Under the pieces are notes generated by a model. The model saw only the letters and a list, made by a program, of their open reading frames with translations, was not told the origin of the DNA and did no database searches. From Omphiscola glabra (Eukaryota > Mollusca > Gastropoda > Lymnaeidae), in the NCBI GenBank assembly GCA_964017045.1, contig OZ024811.1, forward strand, positions 14,783,812 through 14,847,811: 64,000 nucleotides of DNA, in the 5' to 3' direction. How positions within the stretch are numbered: position 1 is the first letter of the stretch; each line of letters begins with the position of its first letter. Shown one piece after another: positions 61,313 through 64,000 of this stretch. Both the position numbers and the translations under genes were made by a program.

Positions 61313-61806
61313 CCTCAGCAAGTCTAACTTCGGTCCTGGCGAATACGAGCATCAAGATTGAGACAGCGAACTTCAGTGAGGTAAATCAGATCGCCGTAAT
61401 CAGCCTGGAGAAAATTCTAAAAATATTCTATGACCTGCTCATAAGCCAGCCACCCAACTTACTCCCCAGAAATATTTCCCCAAAAAGTAAGCGTTTAAAC
61501 GAGCAGACCTATGGTTTAGAAGAGTCGTTAGAATTAAACTTATAAAATAACTATGGTAATGTAAATCATTCGATTAAAGTCTTCTATTCAAACTGTAATA
61601 TACCGACTCATTCTCACCCCCCCCCCACAACGCCTGATACACAACGCTCGATTCTGCTGGGTGCTGTCCAGGTTACTGTCCAAGGGTAGATAGTGCCTGT
61701 GTGGGTGAATGTCAAGCTTTTAACCAATAATTTGTTTTTAAATATATACGCTTATGTAATTGCTAATTTTTATGTGAAGCGCATTGAGCCTAGCCATAGG
61801 CCTAAT
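61313..61806. other. Unassigned sequence with LINE-like 3' tail
   Basis: GTGAAGCGCATTGAGCCTAG near 61778 resembles an L2-type tail. Nothing else recognised; poly-C run at 61615. Confidence 0.35.
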
Positions 61807-62967
61807 TAGACCTGCCAGCCGAATATTTTTTAAAATTTCGGCTGGCTGACATAATTTTTTGGCTGATATCCGGATTAGCCGCATTTCTCTGTAAATTGAC
61901 ATCTGCGGCCGATTTTCGGCTGATTACGAAATATTCGGCTGAAATTCGGCTGGAGTCTGGCCAATAATGAGGTAATAAAACTTCAGCAATAAAAAACGTT
62001 TACAATACTTCAGAAATAGTTTTATTATTTCAAACAATAGAAAAAAAAAACAGTTTTATATGCTGTCCTAATAATACAGTGCATGAATGCACTCCATTCA
62101 TTCAGTTTCTGTCACTCAGTACCTGAGAGGCACTTAAAATATCAGTTTGTAATTGTCATGAATAAAACAAACGCGATGTAGTTTATCAGCTGTTAGGCTT
62201 GATCGTTTGCTGTTTATTATCAAACTAGCAACTGAAAACATGCACTCCACTGGTACAGATGATGCTGATGATGATGATAGGTGAAGACGAGCCAGTTGAG
62301 TAAGTTGTGGATACGAGGATGATGTAGCACTGGTACGCCAGAAAGCGAGAACATCATGAAACTTAACAACAGGCGCCGTCAAATAGTTTGCAATTTCCAC
62401 AGCTATCTGAAATAATTGTTCAAAAAATCAAAACACAACAGTACTAACTGCTAGGTTATAAAAAATTTCATTATAGTACACAGTAGATGTAATATTTAGT
62501 TTGTTCAGTTAATAGATACCAGTAAAAAAAATATTGGAATAGAAACCTATACTAATGTCACTAAAAGTATTTAAATAGCCTATTATTTAAATACTGTATG
62601 TATTTAAAATTATTTTACTGCAAACTGAGTGGTCTATTGAGAGCAAAATAAAACGAAAACTGTTTCAATGCCAATAAATTAACATATAGAATGCATAATT
62701 AGTACAATCGTTGGGTGACTTCTCAGTTCTTATTCATCAGCTCCATTCGCAACCGCTTACATCGGCTTTCTTCAGAAACATCTTCACTAACCATGAAATT
62801 TAAGAAAGCAAAAACATTACGTTACGTCGACTCGTTCATTTTTCGGCGGATTTACGGCGGACGAAATACGTCGGCTAATGCGGCGCGCCGCATATTTTCC
62901 GGCGGATATTTGGCGGACGAAAATCCGGGGGCGTATTCGGCGCGCGGCGTCGACTGAGGGGTCTAGC
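61807..62967 (-). mobile_element. hAT transposon remnant
   Basis: The minus-strand frame 62134-62400 encodes YPQLTQLARLHLSSSSASSV, then PVECMFSVASLIINSKRSSL, a hAT dimerisation motif. Flanking GC-rich arms (GCCAGCCGAATATT at left, TCGACTGAGGGGTC at right) and GGCCTAAT on both outer sides (61799-61806, 62968-62975) suggest the element limits. End repeats are poor. Confidence 0.55.
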
Positions 62968-62975
62968 GGCCTAAT

Positions 62976-64000
62976 AACCACCTAATAATAATAATAAGTT
63001 GTCAACAAGACCTGAGAATTAGGCCTAGTGGAAAAAAAGTAATAAAAGCCCAAATTCGCATTCTATAAATAAAGTAAAAAAAAACAAAAAAAAGTGCAAT
63101 CAAATAATCTATGCATGGGGTGATCTTCTCCTTGAAGTTTATACCAACATCTTGGTGGTTCGAGATTACGGTATATTTCGTTCGCAATTTAAAAGTGTTG
63201 AACTTACATGAAAACACGCTATGACAGTGGGTCTAAATCAAGCAGATAAAAGAACAATACTTATTCCCACATCCACCCCCCCCCCCCATTTTTATTAATT
63301 CCCAGTTTTTTTTGCGTAAGAACGATACTCCCCCCCCCCCCCACTTTCTTTCGCGCCTCTTTGAGGATGACTTTTAAATATTTTTAAATATTAAATTTTC
63401 ACGTCTCAAATAATTGGGTCTTGTGATGTTGTCGTCTACATAAAAATGTTCCCACTTTCTTTCATTCACACTTGAAATGTATCATCGCGGAACATTTACA
63501 CTACATTTTTAATATTAACATGTTATTTTTATCCTCATAAATATGTGCAAACCCCTTCTTCTTGCCACTGCACTCTGCGTCTTTGGGAACAATCTTTGAG
63601 AATGTTGTAGTTCAGAAAAAACAGTTTTCCCCCCGCACTATTCACCTTAGCCTATGACAACATTTATGAGTAATGTAAATCATACTGAATGCCACGAATG
63701 AATGAATTGAATAAACCTAGAGTTCCCAAATTTTATTTTGAAAAATAATTTAGACAAAAATAATCATAGAAACATTACCCTTAAGATTTTGTTTCCTTCT
63801 TCCACAAAAATATTTAGCTTTTCCTAGGCATAAATGTAATTTTATTTTTGGATTTATTGGACAAATAGGTCGTCATGAAGCTGTGAGCACTGTTCGCAGA
63901 AGATTATTCATAACATATCATACCATGACAAAAAGTTGAGCACTAAAGAATATCGGATTGCTAGCTGACAGGCAGAGAGAGTGACAGTCTGATTTCTGAT
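62976..64000. other. No recognisable gene
   Basis: AT-rich sequence with two poly-C runs (63278 and 63331). Nothing else supported. Confidence 0.45.

Overview
The window is AT-rich, intron-rich animal DNA, most likely from a gastropod mollusc. That placement is inferred from tRNA-derived SINEs with (TGAT)n tails, L2/CR1-like LINEs, many hAT fossils and the intron structure. No single sequence fixes the species. Most of the 64 kb is transposon remains, minisatellites, microsatellites and long poly-G/poly-C runs. No prokaryotic genes, rRNA, CRISPR array or intact tRNA gene was seen.

Left part (1-21 kb). A gene on the + strand (2131-9341, 5' end outside the window or not found) has eight small exons joined only by phase-1 introns. 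It encodes a Met/Gly/Pro-rich low-complexity protein of unknown function. Its introns and 3' flank hold 15-, 42-, 16- and about 67-bp tandem repeats, a GA-rich tract and SINE/MITE copies. From 13.8 to 21 kb the sequence is nested transposon debris: a broken minus-strand LINE, a 203-bp hAT MITE with perfect target-site duplications, a decayed ZMYM1-like hAT, and a 5'-truncated L2/CR1-like LINE with its 3' hairpin.

Centre and right (22-59.4 kb). This is the main find: a tandem segmental duplication of about 14.7 kb (22032-36742 and 44600-59404). Each copy carries a complete nine-exon PRDM9 gene on the + strand: KRAB-like exon, SSXRD-type region, zinc knuckle, three-exon PR/SET domain, an isolated C2H2 finger and a terminal tandem C2H2 array. 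Copy A (22716-31108) encodes 643 residues with 6 array fingers. Copy B (46472-54991) encodes 671 residues with 7. The arrays are nearly identical in backbone but differ in number and at DNA-contact positions, the hallmark of PRDM9 evolving its DNA specificity. The KRAB exon differs mostly at silent sites, whereas the SSXRD, linker and SET exons differ mostly at amino-acid-changing sites. Each block ends in the same 20-bp minisatellite (1.1 kb in A, 2.2 kb in B). The two blocks carry different transposon insertions.

Between and after the blocks are MITEs and other repeats, including a SPIN/URR1-like hAT MITE (41171-41389). An internally deleted GTF2IRD2-like hAT (59765-61304) has perfect 8-bp duplications, and another hAT with a dimerisation-domain fragment lies at about 61.8-63.0 kb.

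All exon models come from reading splice sites and protein similarity by eye; no alignment or database search was run.
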